64,000 bases of DNA from CAWGUU01 sp963825765. Lineage in GTDB: Bacteria; Actinomycetota; Acidimicrobiia; Acidimicrobiales; AC-14. Numbering within the stretch: the first letter of the stretch is position 1; every line of letters begins with the position of its first letter. The DNA lies in NCBI GenBank assembly GCA_963825765.1, contig CAWGUU010000003.1, forward strand, positions 806,001 to 870,000, written 5' to 3'. Under the pieces are notes generated by a model, which searched no databases, was not told the origin of the DNA, and saw nothing but the letters and a program-made list of their open reading frames with translations. A program made the translations under genes and the position numbers. This document shows positions 42,564 through 53,909 of the stretch, in pieces.

Positions 42564-45500
42564 CGTGGAGTTCCGGATACTCGGGCCCTTCGAGGTCGCC
42601 GACGATGCGGGCCGGTTCGTCGACCTCGGCCGGCCGAAGCAGCGGGCGTTGCTCGCCGTGCTCGTGATCTCGGCCAACCGGGTGGAGTCCCTGGAGCGGC
42701 TCGTCGAGCTGCTGTGGGGTGAGCACGCGCCGAGCCGGGCGGCGGGAGCGCTGCAGGCCTACGTGTCGAACCTCCGCCGCGTCCTCGAACCCGGACGGGC
42801 GGCGAGGGCGCAGGCCCAGGTGCTCGTCACCGAGCCTCCGGGCTACCGCCTCCTGATCGGACCGGGCGAGCTGGACGCCGCCCGATTCGAGGACCTCGCC
42901 GCCATCGGCCACCGCCACCTGGTCGAAGGGCGGCCCCGCGCCGCCCACGACGCGCTGACCGACGCCCTCGGGCTGTGGCGCGGGCCGGCGCTGGCCGAGT
43001 TCGCGACCGAGCCGTTCGCAACGCTGGAGGCGGCCCGCCTCGAGGCGGCACGGGACGTGGCCGACGAGGATCGCCTGGAAGCGGCCCTGGCCATGGGCCA
43101 CCACGCCCAGGTCGTCGCCGAGCTCGTCGTGGCGGTGGCTCGGACACCGCTCCGCGAGCGGCTCTGGGAGCTTCTGGTGCTGGCGTTGTACCGGTCGGGC
43201 CGCCAGGCTGACGCGCTCGGGGCATACGAGCGGGCCCGCCGGCACCTTGCGGACGAGCTGGGGATCGACCCATCCCCTTCCCTCCGTCGCCTCGAGGCCG
43301 ACATCCTGGCCCAGTCCCCGTCACTCGACTGGCGGCCGCCACCGGACGAGGCCGTGGCGGGGCCGGGATCGGTTGCCCCGACAGCGACAGCGGCCGCGAC
43401 ACCGACAACGGCCGCGACACCGACAACGGCAGGGACGACCGTCGGGTCGACGGTGCCGCTGCCGGGGGGGCGGCCCTGGTCGGCCGGGAGCAGGAGCTGG
43501 GCCTTCTGCTCGACGCCTTCGCCGACGCCCGGCGTCGCCGGGGACGCGTCGTCCTCGTCCGCGGTGAACCGGGGATCGGCAAGACCCGTCTCGCCGAGGA
43601 GCTGGCCGGCCGGGCCGCGGCCCGTGGCGCCGTCGTCGTGTGGGGTCGCGCCTACGAGAGCGAGGGGGCGCCGCCGTTCTGGCCGTGGGTGCAGGTCATC
43701 CGAGCTTTGCTCGACGGGGAGGACCGGGAGGTGCTCGCCGACGCCTTGCGCTCGTCCGCCTCCGACCTCGCCCAGATCGTCCCCGAGATCAAGGGGGTCG
43801 TCGACGAGATCGTCCCCCCTCCCCTTCTCGACCCGGCGGCCGCCCGCTTCCGCGTCTACGAGGCGGCGACGACGTTCCTGAGGCGGCTGGCGGCGGCACG
43901 AGGTTGCCTCGTGCTCATCCTCGACGACCTCCACTGGGCCGATCCGCCGTCACGCCATCTCACCGTCCATCTGGCGGCCCGATTGAAGCGGACGCCGATG
44001 CTGGTGGTGGCCACTCACCGAGACCCGCACGACGGTGACCCGGCGGCGATGGTAGAGACCCTTGGCGCGCTGGGGCGACTGCCGGGCGCGTCCTCAGTGT
44101 CCCTGTCCGGCCTGGACCAGCCGGCGGTCGAGCGCTTGCTCGCCGAGACGACGGGAAGCGCGCCGAGCCGGGACGAAGTCGTCGCCGTCCATACCCGCAC
44201 CAACGGCAACCCGTTCTTCGTCGGGGAGCTCGTGCGGCTCGTGGCCGCCGAGAGGGCTGCGGCCACCTCCGGCCAGGGCCGGCCTCCGGCCAGGTGCCGG
44301 CCGCCGTCCGGGACGTCATCCAGCGACGTCTCTCCCGCCTGCCTGAGACAACGACACGGCTGGTGGTGCTGGCCGCGGTCGCCGGTCGTGAGTTCGACCT
44401 GCGGATCGTCGCCGCCGCCGGCGGGTGGGACCTCGGGGACGCGCTCGACGCCGTGGATCTCGCCGTCCTCGCCGGGATCGTGACCGAGAACGCCGATGCT
44501 CCGGCGGGCTACCGCTTCAGTCACGCCCTCGTCCGGGACACCGTCTACGCCGGCACCGCCGGGCTCCGGCGCGCCGAACTGCACGCCAGCGTGGCCAAGG
44601 CCCTCGCTGCCGACCCACACGCCGAAGCCCGCCTGACCGACCTGGCCCACCACTTCGCCCAGGCCGCGGCCACCCTTGGGCCGGACCAGGCCATCTCGTA
44701 CGCCGTCCGCGCCGCCCAGGCGGCCCAGGCCGGTCTCGCGTACGAGGCGGCCGAGGACCACCTCCGGCGGGCGCTCGGACTGATGGAGCGCCTGCCGTCG
44801 GGAGCCGAACGGGACCGCCGTGAGTTCGAGATCGTCCTGGCCCTGGCCACGTTGCTGTCGCTGGTCAGGAGCATCGCCGACAGCGGTACGGGTGAGGCGT
44901 GGGCCCGGGCCGCCGAGTTGGGACGGCGAATCCAAGGCCCGGCGGAGGTCCTGCGAGCCATGTGGGGCGTGTTCATCTTCGCCCTCGGGCGGGCCGACCT
45001 GGAGCGGGCCGAGGAGCTCGCCCTCCAGATCGCAGAGGTCGCCGACGAAGTCGCCGACCAGTCCTTCGCCGCCGCCGGCCACTTGGCGCGGGGCGGCGTG
45101 GCCTTCTTCCTGGGCGACGTCGGGGAGGCGAGGCATCAGCTCGAGCAGGGCAAGGCCGTGTGTGACAGAGACCTGGACCTGCCGGCGACGCAGGTGATCT
45201 ACACCGACCTGCCGGTCAGCATCGACGGCTACCTGGCCATGGTGCTCTCGCTGGCGGGCGAGCAGGCGGCCGCCGACGAGCTGTCCCGCGGGATGGTCGC
45301 CCGTGCGACCCGGCTGGCCCATCCGTTCACGCTGGCCATCGCCCTGCAGGTCGACATCGTCGGAGGCATGTTCGCGTACGCCATGCCGCTACTCCGTGCA
45401 CGGAGCGACGAGCTGCTCACGCTCGCCCGGTCGCACCAGCTCCGAGACTTCGTCGACGGGGCGGAGGTGGCGCGAGGGTGGCTGCTGGCCCGCGAGGGCG

Positions 45501-45850
45501 ACCCTGGCGCCGGACTCGCCCTTATCGGTTCGGCGGTCGACCGGATGCGAGACACAGGCCAACGGGCGTTCTGGACGCTCTCGCTCGGCAAGCTGGCGGA
45601 GGTGCACCGGCAGGCGGGCCAGCTCCACGAGGCGCTCGCGGTCGTCGAGGAGGCGCTGGCCCTGGCGAACGACAGCGGCCAGCGGTTCTACGAGGCCGAG
45701 CTGCACCGGATCCGGGGCGAGCTCCTGGTCGCCGTGGGCCGCCACGAGGACGGCACGTCGTCACTCCGACGGGCGATCGAGGTGGCCGCGGCCCAGGGCG
45801 CCGAGCTGTTCCGGGACCGGGCCGAAGGCTCCTTGGCCTCCCTGCCCTGA
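42564..45850 (+). CDS. AfsR/SARP-type regulator 2, two frameshifts
   Basis: Paralogue of the preceding gene, starting at GTG 42564 four bases after its stop (VEFRILGPFEVADDAGRFVD). Winged helix and BTAD domain read cleanly to about 43460. The frame then breaks at the G7 run 43464-43470 (one G more or two fewer restores it). The second segment has ALVGREQELGLLLDAFADAR, GEPGIGKTRLAEEL and LVLILDDLHWADPPSRH. A second break lies in the repetitive GGCCGGCCTCCGGCC stretch near 44285. The last segment, from QVPAAVRDVIQRRLSRLPE, runs to 45850 with TPR-like repeats. Rejoined length is about 1095 aa. Domain order and end (QRFYEAELHRIRGELLVAVG) mirror regulator 1, a tandem duplication. Confidence 0.85.
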
Positions 45851-45880
45851 GATCAGCCTGCCCTGATCAGCCTGCCCTGA

Positions 45881-47345
<1,465 letters not shown>

Positions 47346-47498
47346 GAGCCTCAGTCTGCCCCCCGGGCTTCGCGCCGGCTAGGCGCCCGCTGCACGCACG
47401 CGGGGCGCCTCGTCCGCGCCTAGTGGCCGCGAAGCCCTTCGGGGGGTCACCCGCCGTAGAACATCGCTCATCAGGGTGGACGAGTGCGCGGAGGATGC

Positions 47499-48593
47499 AT
47501 GCCTGCCACATTGCCGAAGGTCGACGGGTTCGAGGTCCGGCTGCACGACTATGCCGCCAAGGTCGACCGCGAGATGGCCGAGGTGATCGAGGAGCAGGTC
47601 GACGACGAATGGATGCGCGGCGCCATCCAGTACCACCTCGGCTGGGCCGACACCGACTTCCGGCCGCTCGACGGAGCACGGGCCGGGAGCGGCGGCAAGA
47701 AGCTCCGGCCGGGCCTGGCCCTGTTCTGCTACCAGGGCGCAGGTGACGGGGCGCTCGAGGACGCCGTGCCCTTTGCCGCTGCCCTGGAGCTGCTGCACAA
47801 CTTCAGCCTCGTCCACGACGACGTCCAGGACCGCGACCGGCTCCGCCGTGGACGCCCGACGCTGTGGACGATCTGCGGCGAGGCCCAGGCCATCAACGTG
47901 GGCAACTGCATGCACATGCTCGCGTTCGGCTCCCTCGACCGGCTCCGGGAACGTGGCGTCGCCGGACCCCAGGTGGCCGAGCTGGTGGCGACGCTGGCCC
48001 GGACGTCGATCCGGGTGACGGTCGGGCAGAAGCGGGACATCGCCTTCGAGACCCAGTTCGACGTGACACCGGAGATGTACCTCGAGATGATCGGCGGGAA
48101 GACGGCGGCGCTGACCAGGTGCGCGACCTACGGCGGAGCGCTGCTGGGCCTCGGGGGGCCTGGCCCGAGACTGGACGCCTTCTCCGAGTACGGCTGGCTC
48201 CTCGGCCTCGGCTTCCAGATCCGGGACGACATCCTGGGGATATGGGGATCGGAGGAGCTCACCGGCAAGTCGGCGGCCAACGACATCCGCCGCCGGAAAA
48301 AGAGCCTGCCGATCGTGTTCGCCTTCCGGGAAGCCGAGCCGGAAGCGCGTGCCCGGCTCCGTGACATCTACGCCGCCAGTGCCGAGCTGACCCCGGACGA
48401 GGAGGCCTACGTGCGGCTGGTGCTGGAGGACTGTCACGCGGAGACGTACGCCCAGGACCAGGCCGAGCAGTACCGCCGACGGGCTGCGACCGCCCTGAGC
48501 GAGGCGGCGGGCGGCGAGGGAGGGCTCGACGCCAACCCCTTCCTCCTGGACCTGCGGCAGCTCGGCGAGTTCGTGACGGCCCGGGCGTCGTGA
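47499..48593 (+). CDS. Trans-polyprenyl diphosphate synthase (GGPP/GFPP-type)
   Basis: 364 aa from ATG 47499, GGAGG 4 nt upstream. Condenses IPP with allylic diphosphates. First Asp-rich motif LLHNFSLVHDDVQDRDRLRR (DDxxD), with GRPT following; second motif FQIRDDILGIWG. GGKKLRPGLALFCY is the IPP-binding RP region. Residues before the first motif (FAAALELLHNFS) hold the chain-length-determining positions, but product length (C20 or C25) is not certain. Divergent from pyk and first gene of the terpenoid block; its stop overlaps the next start by one base (TGATG). Confidence 0.92.
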   Translation: MPATLPKVDGFEVRLHDYAAKVDREMAEVIEEQVDDEWMRGAIQYHLGWADTDFRPLDGARAGSGGKKLRPGLALFCYQGAGDGALEDAVPFAAALELLHNFSLVHDDVQDRDRLRRGRPTLWTICGEAQAINVGNCMHMLAFGSLDRLRERGVAGPQVAELVATLARTSIRVTVGQKRDIAFETQFDVTPEMYLEMIGGKTAALTRCATYGGALLGLGGPGPRLDAFSEYGWLLGLGFQIRDDILGIWGSEELTGKSAANDIRRRKKSLPIVFAFREAEPEARARLRDIYAASAELTPDEEAYVRLVLEDCHAETYAQDQAEQYRRRAATALSEAAGGEGGLDANPFLLDLRQLGEFVTARAS

Positions 48594-49537
48594 TGAGCCC
48601 CGCCCTCACCGCGCCCTCGCTGTTCTGCCCGTTCCCGTCCCGCCTCAACGAGCACGCCGCCGACGCCGACAGCCACACCCTCGACTGGCTCGTCGACCAC
48701 GACCTGCTCAGCCGCGACGGGTACGAGCGCTTCGGCGGCTACCGCTGCGGGTGGCTGGCGGCACGGGCCTACCCCAACGCCGACCTCGAGACCCTCACCA
48801 TCGCCTCCGACTGGATCGGCTGGCTCTGTGCCCTCAACAACCAGTGCGACGAGAGCGGGGTCGGCACCCGGCCGGCGCAGCTCACCCGCGAGCTGGCCCG
48901 GTTCGGTGAGCTCCTGCAGTCGCCCCGCGCCCGCACCGGTGACCACGACGGACCCCTGGAAACAAGCCTCGCCGACCTGCTCCGGCGGATGTCGGGACGC
49001 TCGACCGCGGCGTGGATGGCCCGCTTCGGCCGCGACGTCGACGCCTACTTCGACGCGCTGGTGTGGGAGGCCACCAACCGGGCCCAGAGCCGGACCCCCG
49101 CGCTGGCGGAGTACCTCGAGATGCGACCCCGCACGAGCGCCATGGACCACTGCGTGGACCTCATCGAGCTGGCCGAAGGCGTCGAGGTGCCCTCGGACGC
49201 GCTGGCGTCGTCGGGGATCCACGACCTCACGGCGAAGGCGATCAACGCCGTGTGCTGGGCCAACGACCTGTTCTCGCTACAAAGGGAGCTGGACTCCGGC
49301 TCCCGGCACAACCTGGTGCTCGTGCTGCAGCACGACCGCGGCTGCTCGCTCCAGGCGGCGTTGGACACTGTCGTCGACCTGCACGACGCCGAGGTCCGGT
49401 CGTTCATCGACCTGCAGGCCCAGGTGACCGCGGAGCGCCCCATCGGGCGGGAGGTCGAGGTATACCTCCTCGGCCTGCGCTCCTGGATGCGAGGAAACCT
49501 CGAGTGGAGCGCGGACACGGCCCGGTACCAGCGATGA
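48593..49537 (+). CDS. Class I terpene synthase 1, atypical first metal motif
   Basis: 314 aa. Alpha-helical fold of bacterial sesqui/diterpene cyclases: FCPFPSRLNEHA, GYRCGWLAARAYPNADLE, ASDWIGWLCAL. The metal motif expected as DDxxD/E is N82-N83-Q-C-D86-E87. Second motif NDLFSLQRE is canonical NDxxSxxxE (N224, D225, S228, E232), the pyrophosphate-sensor Arg178 lies 46 residues before it, and the C-terminal RY is present (ARYQR). Loss of both leading Asp residues may weaken ionisation or change chemistry. Related to terpene synthase 2. Its stop overlaps a 15-codon leader ORF by ATGA. Confidence 0.9.
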   Translation: MSPALTAPSLFCPFPSRLNEHAADADSHTLDWLVDHDLLSRDGYERFGGYRCGWLAARAYPNADLETLTIASDWIGWLCALNNQCDESGVGTRPAQLTRELARFGELLQSPRARTGDHDGPLETSLADLLRRMSGRSTAAWMARFGRDVDAYFDALVWEATNRAQSRTPALAEYLEMRPRTSAMDHCVDLIELAEGVEVPSDALASSGIHDLTAKAINAVCWANDLFSLQRELDSGSRHNLVLVLQHDRGCSLQAALDTVVDLHDAEVRSFIDLQAQVTAERPIGREVEVYLLGLRSWMRGNLEWSADTARYQR

Positions 49538-49581
49538 ACGACTTCAACCCGCAGCAGGACAACAGGAGGAAAGTCCGATGA
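49534..49581 (+). CDS. 15-residue relay ORF between terpene synthase 1 and ispG
   Basis: Encodes MNDFNPQQDNRRKVR. Its ATG overlaps the terpene synthase stop (ATGA) and its own stop overlaps the ispG ATG (ATGA). It contains the AGGAGG ribosome binding site of ispG within codons 11-12. It could pass ribosomes from the terpene synthase to ispG. No other role is evident; the overlap pattern could be chance. Confidence 0.45.
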   Translation: MNDFNPQQDNRRKVR

Positions 49582-50822
49582 TCGGTCCCAATCTCACCGC
49601 CGCACCGCGCCGTCAGACCCGCCAGATCAAGGTCGGGAACGTGGCGGTGGGCGGTGGAGCCCCCATCTCGCTCCAGTCGATGACGACGACCAAGACCGCC
49701 GACGTCGAGGGCACGCTGGCCCAGATCTACTCCCTGGCCGGCGCCGGCGCCGACATCGTGCGCTGCACGTGCAACGAGCCCGAGGCGGCGGAGGGCCTGG
49801 CCCACATCGTGCCCCGCTCGCCGGTGCCGATCATCGCCGACATCCACCACCAGTACCGGATGGCCCTGGCCGCCCTCGACGCCGGCGTGCAGGGTCTACG
49901 CCTCAACCCCGGGAACATCCGCAGGCCCGAGCACATCAAGGCCGTCGCCTCCGAGGCCCGCGACCGCGGGGTACCGATCCGCATCGGGGTGAATGCCGGC
50001 TCGCTCGACAAGGACCTGTACGAGAAGTACGGCGGCGCCACACCCGAGGCGATGGTCGAGTCGGCCAAGATCGAGCTCGGCCACTTCGAGGACGTCGGGT
50101 TCTCCGACGTGAAGATCTCGGTGAAGGCGTCATACGTGCCCCTGATGATCGAGGCCTACCGGCAGCTGGCCGAGTTCACGGATCACCCCCTGCACCTGGG
50201 CGTTACCGAGGCGGGGCCCGGGCCGGCCGGGGTCATCAAGGCGACGGCCGGCATGGCGACGCTCCTCGCCGAGGGCATCGGCGACACGATCCGCTACTCG
50301 CTCACCGCCGACCCGGTCGAGGAGGCACGGGCAGGGCGCACGCTGCTGGAGGCCATGGGCCTGCGGGAGCGGAAGTCGGTCGACCTCATCGCCTGCCCGA
50401 GCTGCGGCCGGGCCGAGATCGACGTGATCAAGGTGGCCAACGACGCCCTCGCCGCCTTCGGCGAGCGCCAGATCCCGCTCCAGGTGGCGGTCATGGGCTG
50501 CGTGGTCAACGGTCCGGGCGAAGCCCGTGACGCCGACCTCGGTATCGCCGCCGGGCGCAAGAAGGGCCACCTGTTCGTCAAGGGCAAGAACGTCGCCGTC
50601 GTGCCCGAGGACCAGATGGTCGCCGAGCTGGTCAAGTGGGCCGAGTTCATCGTCGAGTTCGGAGCCGATGCCGCGCTGGCCAAGGCCGACCCCGGGGCGG
50701 CCAAGGCCGCCAACGACGACCGCCAGGCCCTGCTGGGAGACAAGGGCGACGACGCCAACGACGACGAGAAGCGCGTCGAGCTCATCCGCAAGCGGGTCGA
50801 CGACGCCTTCGTCGGCGCCTGA
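49578..50822 (+). CDS. ispG: 4-hydroxy-3-methylbut-2-enyl diphosphate synthase (flavodoxin)
   Basis: 414-aa [4Fe-4S] enzyme of the MEP pathway converting MEcPP to HMBPP. ISLQSMTTTKTADVEGTLAQ, GADIVRCTCNEPEAA, IIADIHHQYRMALAALDAGV, LRLNPGNIRRPEHI; cluster ligands are in LIACPSCGRAEIDV (CPSC) and VMGCVVNGPGEARDADLGIA. The last 40 residues are a charged tail (DKGDDANDDEKRVELIRKR) beyond the usual end. It sits between terpene synthase and dxs, unlike the usual scattered MEP genes. Confidence 0.96.
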   Translation: MIGPNLTAAPRRQTRQIKVGNVAVGGGAPISLQSMTTTKTADVEGTLAQIYSLAGAGADIVRCTCNEPEAAEGLAHIVPRSPVPIIADIHHQYRMALAALDAGVQGLRLNPGNIRRPEHIKAVASEARDRGVPIRIGVNAGSLDKDLYEKYGGATPEAMVESAKIELGHFEDVGFSDVKISVKASYVPLMIEAYRQLAEFTDHPLHLGVTEAGPGPAGVIKATAGMATLLAEGIGDTIRYSLTADPVEEARAGRTLLEAMGLRERKSVDLIACPSCGRAEIDVIKVANDALAAFGERQIPLQVAVMGCVVNGPGEARDADLGIAAGRKKGHLFVKGKNVAVVPEDQMVAELVKWAEFIVEFGADAALAKADPGAAKAANDDRQALLGDKGDDANDDEKRVELIRKRVDDAFVGA

Positions 50823-50864
50823 CCCCGAACGACGACCGGTGAACCACCACGACGGGAGCCAGAG

Positions 50865-52706
50865 ATGACCGCGGTACTCGACATCGACAGGGCGGTTGAG
50901 GCCGTCCTCGCCGAGGCCCGGCTGGTCCAGCGGGTCAGCCAGCCCACCGACCTGCGCAAGCTCGACCACGACGAGTTGCCCGCGCTGGCCGAGGATCTCC
51001 GGCAGTTCATCGTCGAGGCGGTGTCGGCCACGGGCGGCCATCTGAGCTCGAACCTCGGGGTGGTCGAGCTGACCATCGCCCTCCACCGGGTGTTCGACTC
51101 GCCGCGCGACATCATCCTGTGGGACACCGGCCACCTGGCCTACGCCCACAAGGTCCTCACCGGGCGACGCGACGCCTTCCAGACCCTGCGCCAGGCGGGC
51201 GGCCTGGCCGGCTACCCGTCGCGGGCCGAGTCGGAGCACGACTGGATCGAGAACAGCCACGCCTCGACCGCGGTCAGCTACGCCCACGGGCTGGCGACGG
51301 CCATCCAGCTCCGGGACGAAAACCGCAAGGTCGTCGTCGTGATCGGCGACGGGGCCATGACCGGCGGGATGGCCTACGAGGGGCTCAACAACCTGGGCCA
51401 CGGGGGCGCCAAGGCGGTGGTGATCCTCAACGACAACGGTCGCTCCTACGCCCCGACCGTGTCCCACCTCATCGGCGCGCCACCGGAGGCGGCCGCGGTT
51501 CTTCGAGGCGCTCGGCGTGCGGTACATGGGACCGGTCGACGGCCACGACGTGCCGGCCATGGAGGCCGCGCTGGGCGAGGCCGCCCTCCACGACGGGCCG
51601 GTGCTCGTCCACGTGCTGACCCAGAAGGGACGGGGCTACCGGCCGGCCGAGGAGGACGAGGAGAAGCGCTGGCACGACGTGTCGGCCTTCGACCTGGAGA
51701 CCGGCCCCGTGCAGGGGGGGCTGGCCGGGTACACCAGGCCTTCGCCGAGGCGATGGTCGCCGTCGGCGAGACCCGCCCCGACGTGGTCGCCATCACCGCC
51801 GCCATGCCCGGCTCCACCGGTCTGTTGCCGTTCCAGGACCGGTTCCCCGACCGCTTCGTCGACGCCGGCATCGCCGAGCAGCACGCGGTCACCGCCGCCG
51901 CCGGCATGGCCATGGGAGGCCTGCGACCCGTCGTCGCCGTCTACTCCACGTTCTTCTCCCGTGCTTGCGACCAGGCCAACCTCGACGTCGGGCTCCACTG
52001 CCTGCCCGTCGTGTTCGGCCTCGACCGGGCCGGCATCACCGGCGACGACGGTCCGTCCCACAACGGCGTCCTCGACCTGGCCCTGTGCCTCAAGATCCCC
52101 AAGCTGACGGTGTTCGCCCCGTCCTCCGCCCAGGAGCTGGCGGTAATGCTCGGCGACGCCCTGACCCTGGACGGCCCCTCGTGCCTGCGGTACCCGAAGG
52201 GCGCCGCTCGTCAGGTGCCTCCCGACCAGGTCGGCTCCGGCCTCCGGGCCCGGCGAACCCGCCACGGCGACGGCACCGTCTGCATCCTCGCCGTCGGCAA
52301 GCTGGTGGAGGCCGCCGAGCGGGCCGCCTCGCTGCTGGAGACCCAGGGCATCGCCGCCACCGTCTGGGACGCGCGGGTGGTGAGCCCGCTGGACCCGGCG
52401 ATGATCGCCGACGCCGCCGGCCACCGCCTGGTCGTCACCGCCGAAGACGGGATCCGCATCGGCGGCGCCGGCGCCCTCATGGCCGACGCCATCGCCGCCC
52501 ACGACCCGAGCCGGCCGGCGCCGCCGGTGGTCGTGCTCGGCATCCCCCGGGAGTACCTGCCCCAGGGCTCGCAGGGGTCGATCCACGCCCGGCTGGGTTT
52601 GGACGGCCCGGGCATCGCCGCCAGCGTCGCCGGCGCCCTCGAGGCCCACGGCATGGGGCCGGCTGGAGCCCCACCCGAGGTCGAGCTGGTCGGAAGCCTC
52701 GGATGA
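50865..52706 (+). CDS. dxs: 1-deoxy-D-xylulose-5-phosphate synthase, frameshifted, short loop
   Basis: TPP enzyme joining pyruvate and GAP, the entry step of the MEP pathway. Head LDHDELPALAEDLRQFIVEA, GGHLSSNLGVVELTIALHRV, TPP motif GDGAMTGGMAYEGLNNL with NDN. After APTVSHLIGAPPEAAA the frame changes near 51496 to FFEALGVRYMGPVDGHDVPA and LTQKGRGYRPAEEDEEKRWH, then returns near 51735 (one C missing in TACACCAGG) to QAFAEAMVAVGETRPDVVAI, AGIAEQHAVTAAAGMAMGGL and the complete transketolase C-domain. About 50 residues normally between APTVS and FFE are absent; in known DXS structures this is the disordered loop. Stop overlaps the dxr start by ATGA. Confidence 0.9.
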   Translation: MTAVLDIDRAVEAVLAEARLVQRVSQPTDLRKLDHDELPALAEDLRQFIVEAVSATGGHLSSNLGVVELTIALHRVFDSPRDIILWDTGHLAYAHKVLTGRRDAFQTLRQAGGLAGYPSRAESEHDWIENSHASTAVSYAHGLATAIQLRDENRKVVVVIGDGAMTGGMAYEGLNNLGHGGAKAVVILNDNGRSYAPTVSHLIGAPPEAAAVLRGARRAVHGTGRRPRRAGHGGRAGRGRPPRRAGARPRADPEGTGLPAGRGGRGEALARRVGLRPGDRPRAGGAGRVHQAFAEAMVAVGETRPDVVAITAAMPGSTGLLPFQDRFPDRFVDAGIAEQHAVTAAAGMAMGGLRPVVAVYSTFFSRACDQANLDVGLHCLPVVFGLDRAGITGDDGPSHNGVLDLALCLKIPKLTVFAPSSAQELAVMLGDALTLDGPSCLRYPKGAARQVPPDQVGSGLRARRTRHGDGTVCILAVGKLVEAAERAASLLETQGIAATVWDARVVSPLDPAMIADAAGHRLVVTAEDGIRIGGAGALMADAIAAHDPSRPAPPVVVLGIPREYLPQGSQGSIHARLGLDGPGIAASVAGALEAHGMGPAGAPPEVELVGSLG

Positions 52707-53909
52707 CGAGAGCCACGACGGTCAGCCTGGCCGGGTCGACCGGCTCCATCGGCACCCAGACCATCGAAGTGGTCAGGGCCGAGCCCGAGAACTACCAGGT
52801 CGTGGCCATCGGGGCCGGCCGCTCGGTGGACGCGCTGGTGGCCCAGGCCAACGAGCTGCGGCCGCAGTACGTGGCCATCGCCGACCAGTCGCTGGCGTCG
52901 GCGTTGCAGTCGCGTGTGCCGGCGGGCACCGAGGTCGTCGCCGGTCCCGACGCCCTGGCCCAGATCGCCGGCGTGGCCGACGTGTGCGTCAACGGGGTCG
53001 TCGGCTTCGCCGGCCTTCCCGTCACCCTGGCGGCCCTCAACGGCGGGCAAGCGGCTGGCTCTTGCCAACAAGGAGTCGCTGGTCGTGGGCGGACCGGTCG
53101 TGCAGCAGGCCCGCCGGACGCCGGGGGCCGAGATCGTGCCCGTCGACTCGGAGCACTCCGCGGTGCACATGTGCCTCCGGGCGGCCACGTCGGACCAGGC
53201 GGTCCGCCGGATCGTGCTCACCGCCAGCGGCGGGCCGTTCCGGGGCAAGACGCTCGCGGACCTCGGCAGGGTCACCGTCGATCTCGCCCTCGACCACCCG
53301 ACGTGGAAGATGGGCCCCAAGATCACCGTCGACTCGTCCACGCTCATGAACAAGGGCCTCGAGGTCATCGAGGCCAACGAGCTGTTCGGCGTGGGGTACG
53401 ACCGCATCGACGTGGTGGTGCACCCGCAGTCGATCGTGCACTCCATGGTCGAGTTCACCGACGGAGCCACCGTCGCGCAGCTCTCCATGCCCGACATGCG
53501 GCTGCCCATCGGGTACGCCCTCGCCTACCCCGAGCGGCTGTCGACGCCGTTCGGCGCCATCGACTGGACGAAAGTCGGCCGGCTCGACTTCGAGGCCCCC
53601 GACCGCCAGGCGTTCCCGTGCCTCGACCTGGCCTACGAGGCGGGCCGGCTGGGCGGGACGGCGCCGGCGTGGCTCAACGGCGCGAACGAGGTCGCCGTCC
53701 AGGCCTTCCTCGACCACCTCATCCCGTGGACCGCCATCCCCGAGGTCATCGCCGACGCCCTCGACGCCCACATCCAGGTATTCCCCGACGACGTGGAGAT
53801 CGTCCTCGACGCCGACCGTCGGGCCCGCCTGCGGGCGCGCCAGAGCGTCGAGAGGCGGGCGCAGGTGACGCTCGACGGCGAGCGCTACCCGGCGGTGGTG
53901 CCCGCATGA
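52703..53909 (+). CDS. dxr: 1-deoxy-D-xylulose 5-phosphate reductoisomerase, frameshifted
   Basis: NADPH-dependent second step of the MEP pathway, giving MEP. NADPH-binding head VSLAGSTGSIGTQTIEVVRA and VCVNGVVGFAGLPVTLAALN. Near 53043 one extra G (GGCGGGCAAG) shifts the frame; the continuation is KRLALANKESLVVGGPVVQQ, VPVDSEHSAVHMCL, LTASGGPFRGKTLADL, GPKITVDSSTLMNKGLEVIE and HPQSIVHSMVEFTDGA. Rejoined it is complete at about 401 aa. Both ends overlap neighbours by ATGA (dxs before, terpene synthase 2 after). Confidence 0.93.

Noticed and set aside
45851..45880. CAGCCTGCCCTGATC repeats as a regulatory array
   Set aside because: Only two to three short copies between convergent gene ends; more simply slippage at a terminator.
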